Below are positions 8,687 through 18,662 of a stretch of DNA of 64,000 nt, in pieces. The DNA comes from an uncultured Lachnospiraceae bacterium. GTDB taxonomy: Bacteria; Bacillota; Clostridia; Lachnospirales; Lachnospiraceae. Positions within the stretch are counted from its first letter, which is position 1; the number at the start of each line of letters is the position of its first letter. The notes beneath the pieces are model-generated. The model was not told the origin of the DNA. It did not search any database and worked only from the letters and a program-made list of their open reading frames with translations. The translations under genes and the position numbers were made by a program. The stretch is taken from positions 1 through 64,000 of the forward strand of contig CAJTLX010000002.1 of the NCBI GenBank assembly GCA_910577165.1. Direction: 5' to 3'.

Positions 8687-11242
8687 TTATTCTCCCCCTT
8701 TCTTTACTGCGTAGTTTCTCGCCAAAACTGATACACCATCCGCCGAATAATCCGTGTAATTATAATTTACATAGACCTTTGTGCCATCCTCGTAAGTCGT
8801 TTCCGTCACGCCATCCGCCAGATAGCGATGCCCCGTGATAAACTGGTTGTAAACATGGCCGAGTGCTGCGTTGTATTCCTGATACATTGCGAGTGCTTCG
8901 TCCTTCCACATACTATATTCCGAGCCGTGCAGATAGGTATATTCTGTTTCCAACACTTCAGACCCCGGTGAATCAATAAAGGTAAAATACAGCCCCGCGC
9001 CGGTTTCAATGCTCTTTAGCCAAGTCTGCTCGCGATCCGGTGCCAAATTCATTGCTATCCCCGTGTAGTTTACCAGACCGTGCAGCGCGATAGTATAGAA
9101 TGGAACGGAATAATCCTCAATTCCGTACCGCTTTCCGGTTAAATCAAGGTCAAGCACGGCATCCACATACGGAATGACATACTCATTGCCCGTATACACC
9201 ATCACTCCATTTCCACTCTCTTTCAACTGCGCCAGTTTTTCCTGCTGCAATTTCATCGTTTCCTCGCGCGTTACTACCGCTTTCGGATTGTAGTCCCCGC
9301 CAAGCAGTTTGCCGAGATCAGCGAAGGAGAGATTTTTTGCACCATATTTCTCTGCTGCCTTTACCAGGGAATCAATCAGCTTATTTGTATATTTATTCTT
9401 TACAAAATAGCGGAGCGTATCGTCCTCATCATCTTCGAGTGCGTAGATAACCGGGTTGTAATCCCAAAGTTCTGCGATCTCCTTTGTCACATATTTTGCG
9501 GAATCGCGGTTAATCTTAAATCCATCCGTCAGCGAATTCTTGTAGACGAACTCGACAAAAGCTTCCAGATAGAGATCCACACCCGCCTCATTTGCCTTAG
9601 AAACAAAATTTTTGAACTCCTTTTTGCTGCCAAGCTCGGAAATCAATTTCACCTTTGTTGGCACCTTATGATGCACACTGTCGTTAAACCAGCCGATATA
9701 CTTCATATCGAGGTTTTTCACGCCCGCTGCCAAAAAGTCATCTAAAATCTTTGCCGCTTCCTTATAGGAGGTCAGTTCCCTCGATACTGTCACTGGGAAT
9801 CCCATATGATTCTCCACCGCCTCAATCGCGCCAACCAACTCGACAATAAGAGGGGTTTGTGCATCATTGTTCTTGTCAAGCTGCGCGTACCGTGCGGTCA
9901 GATAATCGCGGTAAGCCACTGCCATATCCACATAGGTATCACCCGAAACAAAACGATAGCGGCTGACCAGATCACCCTGCGGCACATTCTTTTCGTATAC
10001 CACAACCGCCTTATCGGATTTCGACGACACATCCATACTTGCACTATGGACAATCTTATATGATGTATTCGCATAGTTAAAAGTATGAAGTCTTCCCGAA
10101 ACATCCGCCTCAATCGTTGTATAAGCACTTCCCTCCTCCGCAATACACAGGAAGGAAGAACCATTATTGCAAATACCAAAAACTGGGAATAGAGAACGTG
10201 TCTCTGTGATCACTGCGTCGCGTTGCTGACCATAATCCCAGCCATACATATTACTGTAAAAAGAACTCTGTGTCTGTCTGCCATTGTTAAAGCAAATCAC
10301 TGCACCGTTTCCATCCGGCACCAGGATAAATCCATCGTCCGTACTTCCTCCCGCCCCAAAATATGGGAGTGGTCTGATGGAAATAATCGGATAGGTATCC
10401 TTGTAGTCCACTTCCTCTAACGGAACACGCACCACAAAATCCTTTCCGTCAAGCTCATAGATCACTGACACATCATAAGCCGGTTTGTCCGTTACTTTTG
10501 TCGTGGAATATTTCTCTGAGTCCTGCACATAATCCTCGTAGGTATATCCTGCACCCCCAAAATATTCCTCTATCCTAACCCGGATATGTTCCTGCAAGCC
10601 GTCTCTCAATACATAGACCGGTTCTGTTGCCAGATCCGGATAAGTTTCTAAAAGTTTATCCTTGTCATCCTCAGCACGCAGATTATTTAGATCATACTTG
10701 CGGTAATACTGATCCAATCTCTTTTGTGTCTTGGATTCCATCTGATTATAAAAACTTAAATATCTCTCTTCTGGGAGTGCTGCCGGAACAAGGTAAGTAC
10801 GCTCAATATTTCCAATAGAGTATTTTACCTTGATCCCGTTTTCCACTTCCTCGATCTCATACAGACCATTCGATACGCTGTAGCCATAGTTGTTCAGCGT
10901 GGTTTCAACACCGTTTTTTGTGCCGTACACCAGGGTCAATGTGGACTGTAAAAGATCCTTTGTCGACTTGTTTGCGATCGTCTCCTCAGACAGATCTGGC
11001 GGATTTGAGTACCATACCTTGCCACTTGCCTTCTCCGTTAAAGAAAACTGTGTTGTTGTCGGATCCATCACGAATTTTAAATGCTCGTTTTCCATTACGT
11101 ATTCGGATTTGCCTTCCTCGTAGCCGTAGATAACCATGTTATCATCTTGTGTCTCCTCCTCGCCGCATCCGGTAAGACCAGTGAAGGCCGCCGCCGACAG
11201 GCTAAGGGCAAGAAGGAAACTTAAAAGCTTTGATTTTTTCAT
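8687..11242 (-). CDS. DUF5696-family surface lipoprotein
   Basis: An 851-residue lipoprotein: signal peptide, lipobox LTGC (Cys26), then a large extracellular part with no membrane segment. The early part (about 30-450) looks beta-rich (NEHLKFVMDPTTTQFSLTEK, FGAGGSTDDGFILVPDGNG). The later part has alternating strand/helix character that would suit a barrel fold (FPVTVSRELTSYKEAAKILD, NLDMKYIGWFNDSVHHK, DLYLEAFVEFVY). I recognise it as a DUF5696-type protein, a family whose function is unknown to me. The start at 11242 is preceded by GTGAGGAGG; the upstream in-frame GTG is part of that site. It sits between YIP1 and permease genes of a xylan operon, so a role in glycan handling at the surface is an inference. 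Confidence 0.75.
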   Translation of the reverse strand: MKKSKLLSFLLALSLSAAAFTGLTGCGEEETQDDNMVIYGYEEGKSEYVMENEHLKFVMDPTTTQFSLTEKASGKVWYSNPPDLSEETIANKSTKDLLQSTLTLVYGTKNGVETTLNNYGYSVSNGLYEIEEVENGIKVKYSIGNIERTYLVPAALPEERYLSFYNQMESKTQKRLDQYYRKYDLNNLRAEDDKDKLLETYPDLATEPVYVLRDGLQEHIRVRIEEYFGGAGYTYEDYVQDSEKYSTTKVTDKPAYDVSVIYELDGKDFVVRVPLEEVDYKDTYPIISIRPLPYFGAGGSTDDGFILVPDGNGAVICFNNGRQTQSSFYSNMYGWDYGQQRDAVITETRSLFPVFGICNNGSSFLCIAEEGSAYTTIEADVSGRLHTFNYANTSYKIVHSASMDVSSKSDKAVVVYEKNVPQGDLVSRYRFVSGDTYVDMAVAYRDYLTARYAQLDKNNDAQTPLIVELVGAIEAVENHMGFPVTVSRELTSYKEAAKILDDFLAAGVKNLDMKYIGWFNDSVHHKVPTKVKLISELGSKKEFKNFVSKANEAGVDLYLEAFVEFVYKNSLTDGFKINRDSAKYVTKEIAELWDYNPVIYALEDDEDDTLRYFVKNKYTNKLIDSLVKAAEKYGAKNLSFADLGKLLGGDYNPKAVVTREETMKLQQEKLAQLKESGNGVMVYTGNEYVIPYVDAVLDLDLTGKRYGIEDYSVPFYTIALHGLVNYTGIAMNLAPDREQTWLKSIETGAGLYFTFIDSPGSEVLETEYTYLHGSEYSMWKDEALAMYQEYNAALGHVYNQFITGHRYLADGVTETTYEDGTKVYVNYNYTDYSADGVSVLARNYAVKKGGE

Positions 11243-11260
11243 CGTAAACCTCCTCACACC

Positions 11261-11923
11261 TTAATAGAATCGGAATGCAATCTCTTTGTACAGCGAGATA
11301 AAATATGCAAAACCGTCCGAAATCAAACTGAAGAACAACAGCAGGATAAAAATGATAATCAGCATACCGACCGCCGTTGCAATCGCTGCAAATATCGCTT
11401 TTCCCAGACTGTAATCGTGGATCATCATCATTGCTGAAAGGATGAGGATGGCGATCCAGATATCGGTAAATCTGTCCATATATGCCCAGAAAATACCCTC
11501 CTCCGCAGTCACTATATTACTGATAAAAATCATCGGCAATTGGAGCAAAACATATGGCGTATACGCATAGCAGACTGCCATGTAAATACTCTTTAATGTG
11601 CCCTTCCCGTCAAAAAGTGTGGTCAGGCACCAGTTTGAAATACATCCTATCACGATTGGAACAAGGATTTCCAGGCAGCACATCAAAACATTGAAACTCT
11701 GCGGACGATACATGATAAACATAAAGTTTGTCATCTGTGAACGCCAGATACGGATCAAAAGCACCGCGATCAAAATTGTGTTCGCTGCCGCTATAGAACC
11801 GCGCTTTTCATGGATTAAATCCCAGAAGCCATCGAACGGATGCCCAATCACATGGAGGGAAAACCTGAGTGATCTTTTATATTCCTTTAAGCTATCTTTA
11901 TTGATCTTTTCTACTATCTTCAC
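11261..11923 (-). CDS. YIP1-family integral membrane protein
   Basis: A 220-residue protein with about five membrane segments after a cytoplasmic N-terminus containing HVIGHPFDGFWDLIHEKRG, a typical opening of bacterial Yip1-domain proteins. Its start overlaps the stop of the NHL-protein gene by 4 bp (ATGA), so the two are translationally coupled. The function of bacterial Yip1-domain proteins is poorly known. Here it always travels within the same transcript as the NHL and DUF5696 genes, suggesting that the three form an envelope complex associated with the sugar transporters (inference). Confidence 0.75.
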   Translation of the reverse strand: MKIVEKINKDSLKEYKRSLRFSLHVIGHPFDGFWDLIHEKRGSIAAANTILIAVLLIRIWRSQMTNFMFIMYRPQSFNVLMCCLEILVPIVIGCISNWCLTTLFDGKGTLKSIYMAVCYAYTPYVLLQLPMIFISNIVTAEEGIFWAYMDRFTDIWIAILILSAMMMIHDYSLGKAIFAAIATAVGMLIIIFILLLFFSLISDGFAYFISLYKEIAFRFY

Positions 11924-13404
11924 TCCTCAGACACCTCCCTTTTGACTTTCTTAATCGTTTTTATGGTCTTTGGTACAATAATCAGGATCAAAAGCCCGAC
12001 TACAAAATATCCGATATGGTCTTCAATCCATTCCTTCCGGTAGAGCTTGAATGCTTTCGAGTAAGCCTTAGCATAATACTTTAACTCGAAATACTCCATC
12101 GCCTCTTTATAGCGATTCTGCCGCAGCAGTGCGCGCCCAATGCCAAGATAGGCAAGATCGTAGTTACTGTTCATCCTAAGCACTTCTCTCCAGTAATCAG
12201 CGGACAGATCATAATCCCCCTTCTGGTATGCCAGGATCGCACTGTTAATCTGTCTTCCGTAATCGGTCAGTACAAGCTTAGTCAAGCTGTTCATTCTGCC
12301 ATCCAACACATAGAGATCGTTGCCGATATGATCAAGTGCAACTGGATTAGAAAAATATCCCAACATATTTCCGCTCCCGCCAAACGCATACAAAAGCTGT
12401 CCCTGCGAGTCATACCCGAAGATACGGCAGCGCGTGCGGTCAATCGCATAATAGATATCATTTTCCAAAGGGGTAACGTCAATCAATTTTGAAGGACCCT
12501 TTACTCCGCCGCCCTCCCCCCACTGGATATCTCCAATTGGAGGCGTGTCACCGTTTTTGATCAGGATATCCGAACCCATCGAATTGAGTTTTCGGATCGG
12601 CTTTGCCTTGTCGTCCTTTAAATCCCACTCGCTGAAAACCGAGGTCGTCACATAGACGAAACCATCCTTGTCAAGCGCGATATTATTGTACTCCGTCGGC
12701 ACAAACTGCTCCATCTGCTCCCTCTGTGCCTTAGTTGCAAGCTTTTTCCAGATATAGTCAATCATCGAGAAGGTAACTTTACTCGCGCCGATATACCCGG
12801 TAAACACTCCCTCCGGAGAATACTGCATCACACCCTTATTCACGTTACGCCCAAGTACCAAAATGCGCCCTGATGCGTCCACCACCACCTTTGTCGGCAG
12901 GAAATCATGTGATGCATCGTAGGTTTCATCCGTTGGCTGAATCAATGCCTTAACCATATTTAAATTATTGTCCATCTGCACGACCCGCTTGTTCTCAGTA
13001 TCGCAGACATAGATATCGCCGCTATCCGTGACAAATATATCATTTGGTGCGTTGAAGGTATCCTCCTCGCCATTATTGTTAAATTTGTCAATCACGCGAA
13101 CTAAGGAGAGCGATTCAGTACCTGCAAGCAGCTCTACAATCCGGTTGTTTCCGGTATCCGCAATATAGACCCTGTCGCCTTTCGCATACATTCCCTGCGG
13201 TTGCGCAAAATCCCCGATTCCAAAATCAACACCGAGAACTCTTAGCTGCGGAGTGTAAGCATCTGGTGATTCTCTCTCATCACCAAATACATCATAGATG
13301 TAGGTGTAATAATTGTTTTCCGCCTTAAGTGCAGCTGCTGGTGAAAGAAGAAGTATGGCGAGCAGCAGGCAAACAAATCTTTGCAATATTTTTTTGCTAT
13401 TCAT
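11920..13404 (-). CDS. Secreted NHL-repeat beta-propeller protein with TPR and C-terminal membrane anchor
   Basis: A 494-residue protein with a signal peptide (about 1-28), then repeated propeller motifs such as PQGMYAKGDRVYIADTGNNR and PNDIFVTDSGDIYVCDTENK (about 65-390). A tetratricopeptide-like helical stretch follows (YQKGDYDLSADYWREVLRMN...ALLRQNRYKEAMEYFELKYY, about 395-455). One membrane segment (GYFVVGLLILIIVP) and a basic cytosolic tail complete it. The propeller should face outward and bind a glycan or a partner; no catalytic residues are apparent. It is coupled to the YIP1 gene by a 4-bp overlap. Confidence 0.75.
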   Translation of the reverse strand: MNSKKILQRFVCLLLAILLLSPAAALKAENNYYTYIYDVFGDERESPDAYTPQLRVLGVDFGIGDFAQPQGMYAKGDRVYIADTGNNRIVELLAGTESLSLVRVIDKFNNNGEEDTFNAPNDIFVTDSGDIYVCDTENKRVVQMDNNLNMVKALIQPTDETYDASHDFLPTKVVVDASGRILVLGRNVNKGVMQYSPEGVFTGYIGASKVTFSMIDYIWKKLATKAQREQMEQFVPTEYNNIALDKDGFVYVTTSVFSEWDLKDDKAKPIRKLNSMGSDILIKNGDTPPIGDIQWGEGGGVKGPSKLIDVTPLENDIYYAIDRTRCRIFGYDSQGQLLYAFGGSGNMLGYFSNPVALDHIGNDLYVLDGRMNSLTKLVLTDYGRQINSAILAYQKGDYDLSADYWREVLRMNSNYDLAYLGIGRALLRQNRYKEAMEYFELKYYAKAYSKAFKLYRKEWIEDHIGYFVVGLLILIIVPKTIKTIKKVKREVSEE

Positions 13405-13417
13405 ATGCTCATCCCCC

Positions 13418-14275
13418 TTAATCCTTGATACCGGAGCTTGCCATCGTCTCTAAGATGTTGCTCTGTGATAAAATAAAGGTTACGATCGGCACGATCATCA
13501 TAAAGAGTGTTACCGCCGAACCGACACCAGCTCTGGATACACCGCCGTTGATAATCTGTTGCAGTGCATATGGCAGTGTCTTTAACTCCTCGGAATAAAT
13601 ATAGTTTGATGCCTTGGTATTCCAGAGATTCTGCACTGAGAAAATAATCAAAGTCAGCCAGGCCGGCTTTACCATTGGCATTACAATCTTATAGTAGATC
13701 GTCCACTCCTTCGCACCGTCGATCTTTGCCGCCTCAATCAGTGCGTCCGGGATTCCTTCCATAAACTGCTTCATCAGAAAAAGTCCCATCGGGGAGGCAA
13801 ATGCCGGGATGATAACGGCAAGATAACTGTCCACCCAGCCAAGCCCCGTCATAATCAAATAGTTCGGAATGCCGAGTACATAGCCAGAAAACATAAGTGC
13901 CGTTACAACAATATTAAAAAATGTTTTTCCGCCTGGAAAATCATATTTTGCAAGCACATACGCGCCCATCGAAGCGAAAATCAAATGCCCGACTGTACCG
14001 ATCAATGTAATGATCACGGTATTGAATATGTAGCGCGAGAATGGTACCCAGGATTTTCCCATGATAACAAAGAGATCCTGGAAATTGTCCATCGTCGGGT
14101 GCTGCACGAAAAATTTCGGCGGGTACAGGTAAATCTCATCCAGAGGTTTGAACGCGCTGCTGATCGCGTATACTAACGGCAACGCCATGAAAATACCAAA
14201 CAGGATCAGCATGATATAGATTCCGAGATCGCCGCCCCTGGACCTGTTCGGTTTTCTTCTTTTTATTTTTTTCAT
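13418..14275 (-). CDS. Carbohydrate ABC transporter permease (MalG-type), second importer
   Basis: A 285-residue permease with six predicted membrane segments, the EAA loop ALIEAAKIDGAKEWTIYYKI and a C-terminal ETMASSGIKD typical of MalG-like partners. I chose the ATG at 14275, with GGTGAGG seven bases upstream; an in-frame GTG four codons earlier would sit inside that site. It teams with the permease encoded just upstream and the membrane-anchored binding protein at 15256-18156, giving a second complete importer (without ATPase) in the same operon. Confidence 0.88.
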   Translation of the reverse strand: MKKIKRRKPNRSRGGDLGIYIMLILFGIFMALPLVYAISSAFKPLDEIYLYPPKFFVQHPTMDNFQDLFVIMGKSWVPFSRYIFNTVIITLIGTVGHLIFASMGAYVLAKYDFPGGKTFFNIVVTALMFSGYVLGIPNYLIMTGLGWVDSYLAVIIPAFASPMGLFLMKQFMEGIPDALIEAAKIDGAKEWTIYYKIVMPMVKPAWLTLIIFSVQNLWNTKASNYIYSEELKTLPYALQQIINGGVSRAGVGSAVTLFMMIVPIVTFILSQSNILETMASSGIKD

Positions 14276-14303
14276 ATCCTTCCTCACCTTTCCCAGTCTG
14301 TTA

Positions 14304-15239
14304 TCAGGTTCCCACTTTTCGAAGCAGCGACTGTATCAGCTTGTTGCAAAGAATCATGGTAATGAAAAGTACGGTTGCGATTGCGGATGCATAACCCATC
14401 TCAAAACGAACGGAACCGTAGTCGAAAAGGTGAGTAACGACGGTACGTGCCGCGTAGTCAGTACTTGGAAAGCCCGCGAGTGCCATTGTGACCTCGCAGA
14501 CACCAAAAGACTGCGTGATTGCCATAACCGCGCCGAACATAAGCATCGGCTTCATATTTGGAAGTGTGATATACCAAAGCTCCTGCCAGCGGTTCTTGAC
14601 ACCGTCCACGTAACCTGCTTCATACTGTGACTGATCCACACCTTGGAGACCTGCCACAAACGAGAGGAACCCAGTACCAAGACTCATCCAGAGGATAACA
14701 AGCAAAATGACTGGCATCATGTATTTCGGGTCGGTCAGCCAAAGGATCGGCTCATTGATAAACCCTAGCTTCATCAAAAACGAATTCACATAGCCATAAG
14801 CATCGCCGGAGAACATGATCGCCCAGATTAAGTAAACCTGACCGGAAATCGTCGGCGCATAAAAGATCAATACGGCAAATGCGCGGATATAGCGCGGCAA
14901 CTCATTGATAAACCACGCGAACAAAAAGGAGGCAAGGTAGCCGAGCGGTCCTGTGATCGCCGCGATCGCGAAGGTGTTTGTGACGGACGTTAAAAACACG
15001 TCGTCTGCCAAAAACAGGTCAATGTAGTTGCGAAGTCCGACAAAACGCGGCGTTTCCAATACATTGTAGTAAGTAAAACTCAGGCAGATGGACATTACCA
15101 CCGGCACAATATAAAACAGCGTAAAGATAAGTGCGTATGGCAGGAGGAACAGATAACAGGTCTTCGAGCGCTTTGCCTTATACATTGCAATGTGAAAATT
15201 CTTTTTCTTTCTATTCATATATTTCTGCATGAATGACAT
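14304..15239 (-). CDS. Sugar ABC transporter permease (MalF-type), second importer
   Basis: A 311-residue permease with a basic N-terminus, a membrane segment CYLFLLPYALIFTLFYIVPV and the EAA loop QYEAGYVDGVKNRWQELWYI, in which the usual EAA reads EAG. The start at 15239 is preceded by AAGGAGG at good spacing. It lies 16 bp downstream of the large binding-protein gene and 28 bp upstream of its MalG-type partner, so it is cotranscribed with both. Confidence 0.9.
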   Translation of the reverse strand: MSFMQKYMNRKKKNFHIAMYKAKRSKTCYLFLLPYALIFTLFYIVPVVMSICLSFTYYNVLETPRFVGLRNYIDLFLADDVFLTSVTNTFAIAAITGPLGYLASFLFAWFINELPRYIRAFAVLIFYAPTISGQVYLIWAIMFSGDAYGYVNSFLMKLGFINEPILWLTDPKYMMPVILLVILWMSLGTGFLSFVAGLQGVDQSQYEAGYVDGVKNRWQELWYITLPNMKPMLMFGAVMAITQSFGVCEVTMALAGFPSTDYAARTVVTHLFDYGSVRFEMGYASAIATVLFITMILCNKLIQSLLRKVGT

Positions 15240-15255
15240 ACTCTTTTCCTCCTTT

Positions 15256-18156
15256 CTATTCTGCGATGGAAAGCCCGAACTCTTTGCGCTTCTTTGTCAG
15301 TTCCTCGTTGATCGTCCTTGTGTAGTCAAGCAGTGTCTCGCGCGGATCCTCGTTCGCCGCAACTACCTTGCGGACGGCATTAACCAAATGTCTTGAGGTA
15401 TAGTAGCTTCCTGGAACCTCCGGGTTTCCTTTTGTCCACGCCCACTGCTCGCGCAAAACTTTCATCTGTTTGCTGCTCCACGCCAGACCTTCAAACGCAT
15501 CCACATTTGCTGTTGCATATCTTGCGGAAGAGCCCATAACGCTCTCAAGCTCACGCCCAAAGCGAAGCTGCGTTTCTGCGGATGCCCACCATTTTAAAAA
15601 CTCCCATGCCTTCTCCTCATTTTTTGAACCGGTAAGCATCATTGAGCAGTTGCCCCAGGCATTTGCAGAGCGGTCAATTGTGCCGTCCTCCTTGAGTGTG
15701 CCAGGAATCAATGTGAAATCCCAGAGTCCGCGAATTTCCGGTGCGAACACGACAAGCGTGTTGTATGTGCTGTAGGAGCTGATTCCAATCGGCATCTCGC
15801 CCGAGCGGAAACGGTTTACAAAATTGTACAGAGTCGGCAATTTGTAATGGGTAAAAAACCTTGTATGCATCTCAAATGCCTTAACCCCTGCCTCCTCGTC
15901 AATTGAGGTTGATTCGCCAGTACCGTTATATAGTTCGCCGCCGTTCTGGAACAAAAGATCCATTAAATTGGTCAGATCCGGTGCGGTTGTGCTGTTGTAC
16001 ACACTTGGGATACCAACGCTCATATTATTTTGCTGGATAATCGGCAAGATATTGATAAAATCATCCCAGGTCTGCGGAATTTCAAGCCCTAACTCCTCCA
16101 TAATATCAGAGCGGTAAAACAATACATTGTAATTCGATGTTTCCGGAATGGCGTAAACCCCTCCATTAAACTTGTATGGGGCATACGCGCTCGGATAATA
16201 GTGGGAAAGCACCTCTTCGATACCATCAAACTTAGTTAAATCCACCGACGCATTGCGCAGTGCGTAGTTGACCGGTTCTCCTGATCCGACGGAAAGAGCT
16301 ATATCCGGTCCCGTGCCAGCCACAGTCGCCGGAAGAAGCGTACCCGCCTCAACAAGTTTGACATTTACTCCAATCCCATGTTCCGGGGTAAAGGTATCAT
16401 CGATCATCGTCTTTAAAATCGTACTCTGGTCACGTCCGGAAAGCATCCAGACGGTGATCGCCTCGTCCTTGTCGTAGACATTTCCAAGTGAATTATAATC
16501 CTCGGTAAAAGAGGAGATAAAGGAGCGAACCTCATGTCCCGCCTTCTTTAAGAAGGTTTCCTTTGTCGCTTTTACCTTATGCCCTGCTGCCGCCACCACA
16601 ATATAGTCAATATCGAGAGGTGCTTCGGAGAGGGTTTGAATGGAAGTTCCAATCGAACTTATGTTCTCCTTAAAATTCCCCAATGTCTTAGGAATCTTAT
16701 CCGGATCCTTCTCAAAGCGTTCAAGCTGTGTGGCAAGTGTCTGCACCGCCGCAATCTGGGAGGCCTTCTGTCCCGAATACTCCACAACCTTATCCACCAT
16801 ACGGTAAAGTCTCTTGCTCTCAAGCCCCATGGCTTCAATCACCTCCGGATATACCTTTCCAAGCTGATAATCACGGAATTCATCCGGCTCCGTACCGGTA
16901 AGCACAAGGATCTTTCGGTACATCTGATTTAAGCGGAAGACACTGTCCTCCATCTCATTTAAGATCTCGCCAAGTTCGCCGAGTGTCACTTCAAGACGGA
17001 GCGTATGTGTACCCGCCGTCAGTGCGAACTGATAAGGATTTCCCTCCTCGTCGGAGAGAGTGAGCATATCCCAGGCGTTATTATACTTAAATGCAATCGC
17101 GGAAACCTCTTTAAACGGGATTACACCGTCAATATAGAGGGCACGGTTCGAAACAAAACCACGCTGATAGTTTTGTCGTCCCTTAATGGAGATTTCATAC
17201 AGTCCATCTTCCGGCACCGTAATATCCCACTCGATCCACTGTCCGGACATTTTCCATGCCTGCCCGCCGATCATGTTCAGCTTGATCTTTGCGGAACTGT
17301 ACGGCTCCGTTGTTGCGGAGGAGCGATCATAAGTCGCATACAGTGACGGGGCGGAGCGGAATGTAGAATCCTCACCCTGTATCTTCTGTTCAAATACAGT
17401 ATCTGCGTTCTTGTATGTATTCTTATCCACAGCTGCAATATAGCTTGCATAATCCGGCTGTTCATCGATCGCTGCAATGACCAGGCGGCGAATTATCATC
17501 GGCTCGTTTATCGCCTCGAAGGTAATGGTATTTGCACCGGCTTCAAAATAATACTGGTACGGCTCCGTATAATATCCCATGAAATCCTTGAAGTACGCAC
17601 TCTGCCAGCGCGCAAGCTCCACCTGTGTCGGACGAATTTCATTGCCCTGATTATCCTCGCGAACCTCGTTCTTATCCCCCCAGACTCTCGAGAAAGCCAA
17701 GTCATCCGAGCCGGAAAAAGGGAGGGTTCCATTAATGTAAAACGCTCTCTCAATATCCACCCCGCGCGACTCGATCGGGTAATATTCAATGTACATATTG
17801 TACAGGCCGCTCTCAGGGATATCCACCTGCCATGAAACTTTGGCTTCATCCTCCATATGGAGAACCTTATCCTCACCCTCATAGCCCTCCATCACACTGA
17901 TTCTAGTAGCATCTGTGTAATGGAACAGATCGACTTCCACATCCACAGAAGGCTTTGCCTTCTCCCCGTAAAGCTGCAGGTACTTTGCATAGGTGGAATC
18001 CCGGCTTACGCCCTGCACATCGCTGTCAAGATCGTATCCTGCATATTTATCATGGTAATTGTCCGCCTGATTGAGCTTGCGGTAGACAATAAACGCTGCA
18101 ATCAGGGCAATAACGATAACCGATATCAGGATAACCTTTTTCTTCTTCCCAGGCAT
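15256..18156 (-). CDS. Membrane-anchored extracellular solute-binding protein with two N-terminal carbohydrate-binding-like modules
   Basis: A 966-residue protein. The N-terminus (KKKVILISVIVIALIAAFIV, no lipobox Cys) looks like an uncleaved anchor. Two related beta-sandwich-like modules follow (about 55-235 and 265-420); each has a Trp-containing strand, the pattern P..GLY, an RG pair and a repeat of the type RALYIDGVIPF / RAFYINGTLPF, suggesting internal duplication and carbohydrate binding. A helical linker (about 425-530) leads to a family-1 solute-binding domain (about 580-966). The start at 18156 follows GGAGAGGGATAAAG. It is the first gene of the xylan locus. The fusion of glycan-binding modules to a transporter receptor suggests capture of long, decorated chains. 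Confidence 0.8.
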   Translation of the reverse strand: MPGKKKKVILISVIVIALIAAFIVYRKLNQADNYHDKYAGYDLDSDVQGVSRDSTYAKYLQLYGEKAKPSVDVEVDLFHYTDATRISVMEGYEGEDKVLHMEDEAKVSWQVDIPESGLYNMYIEYYPIESRGVDIERAFYINGTLPFSGSDDLAFSRVWGDKNEVREDNQGNEIRPTQVELARWQSAYFKDFMGYYTEPYQYYFEAGANTITFEAINEPMIIRRLVIAAIDEQPDYASYIAAVDKNTYKNADTVFEQKIQGEDSTFRSAPSLYATYDRSSATTEPYSSAKIKLNMIGGQAWKMSGQWIEWDITVPEDGLYEISIKGRQNYQRGFVSNRALYIDGVIPFKEVSAIAFKYNNAWDMLTLSDEEGNPYQFALTAGTHTLRLEVTLGELGEILNEMEDSVFRLNQMYRKILVLTGTEPDEFRDYQLGKVYPEVIEAMGLESKRLYRMVDKVVEYSGQKASQIAAVQTLATQLERFEKDPDKIPKTLGNFKENISSIGTSIQTLSEAPLDIDYIVVAAAGHKVKATKETFLKKAGHEVRSFISSFTEDYNSLGNVYDKDEAITVWMLSGRDQSTILKTMIDDTFTPEHGIGVNVKLVEAGTLLPATVAGTGPDIALSVGSGEPVNYALRNASVDLTKFDGIEEVLSHYYPSAYAPYKFNGGVYAIPETSNYNVLFYRSDIMEELGLEIPQTWDDFINILPIIQQNNMSVGIPSVYNSTTAPDLTNLMDLLFQNGGELYNGTGESTSIDEEAGVKAFEMHTRFFTHYKLPTLYNFVNRFRSGEMPIGISSYSTYNTLVVFAPEIRGLWDFTLIPGTLKEDGTIDRSANAWGNCSMMLTGSKNEEKAWEFLKWWASAETQLRFGRELESVMGSSARYATANVDAFEGLAWSSKQMKVLREQWAWTKGNPEVPGSYYTSRHLVNAVRKVVAANEDPRETLLDYTRTINEELTKKRKEFGLSIAE

Positions 18157-18503
18157 ATCTTTATCCCTCTCCTTTTCCCAGATGATCTTTGTATATTTTG
18201 CATAAGCGATATTACAAAACATACGATTTTTTTGCTATCTATTTCTATTTTATCATCTTTTAAGAAGTATTTCCTATCAATTATTGCTATTTATACTTCA
18301 TTACTTGCTAAAAATTGCTTTGTTTGGATACATTTCTTCATTTTTTCCCATTCTTAACCCACGTTTTTCACAATTTTTCCAAGGAAAGAAAATCATATTT
18401 TATTTGATTTTATCAATAATTCTTTTCTCTTGCAAGTTTTTTTGTATAGTTTAACAAACATAAATTGCTTTTCTTTTTCGCAATATTTGAATCAAAAATC
18501 CAT
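18157..18503. other. AT-rich divergent intergenic region upstream of the xylan operon and murC
   Basis: About 350 bp of very AT-rich sequence. It must contain the leftward promoter of the xylan operon, but I see no clear -35/-10 pair on the minus strand; the best hexamers are weak, consistent with an activator-dependent promoter. A short palindrome TTGATTTTATCAA lies at 18404-18416. No gene is apparent. Confidence 0.4.
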
Positions 18504-18532
18504 TTTACTTAAAAATGCAAGAGGATTATAAT
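18504..18532 (+). promoter_or_regulatory. Sigma-A-type promoter for murC
   Basis: TTTACT (18504-18509) and a perfect TATAAT (18527-18532) are separated by 17 bp. The start point would be near 18539, leaving a leader of about 120 nt. The leader contains a weak inverted repeat (ATCTCTTTT ... AAAAGAGAT, about 18617-18653) just ahead of the murC ribosome site. Confidence 0.6.
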
Positions 18533-18662
18533 GGGGACAGGGTTTTAAAAGTGAAGCTGGAACACGTTCCTATATAATATAGTAGGATCTCAAAAGAAAC
18601 AAACCCGAAAAAATCAGATCTCTTTTTTTCTGTAAAAAATTAGAAAAGAGATTGGAAAGGAT

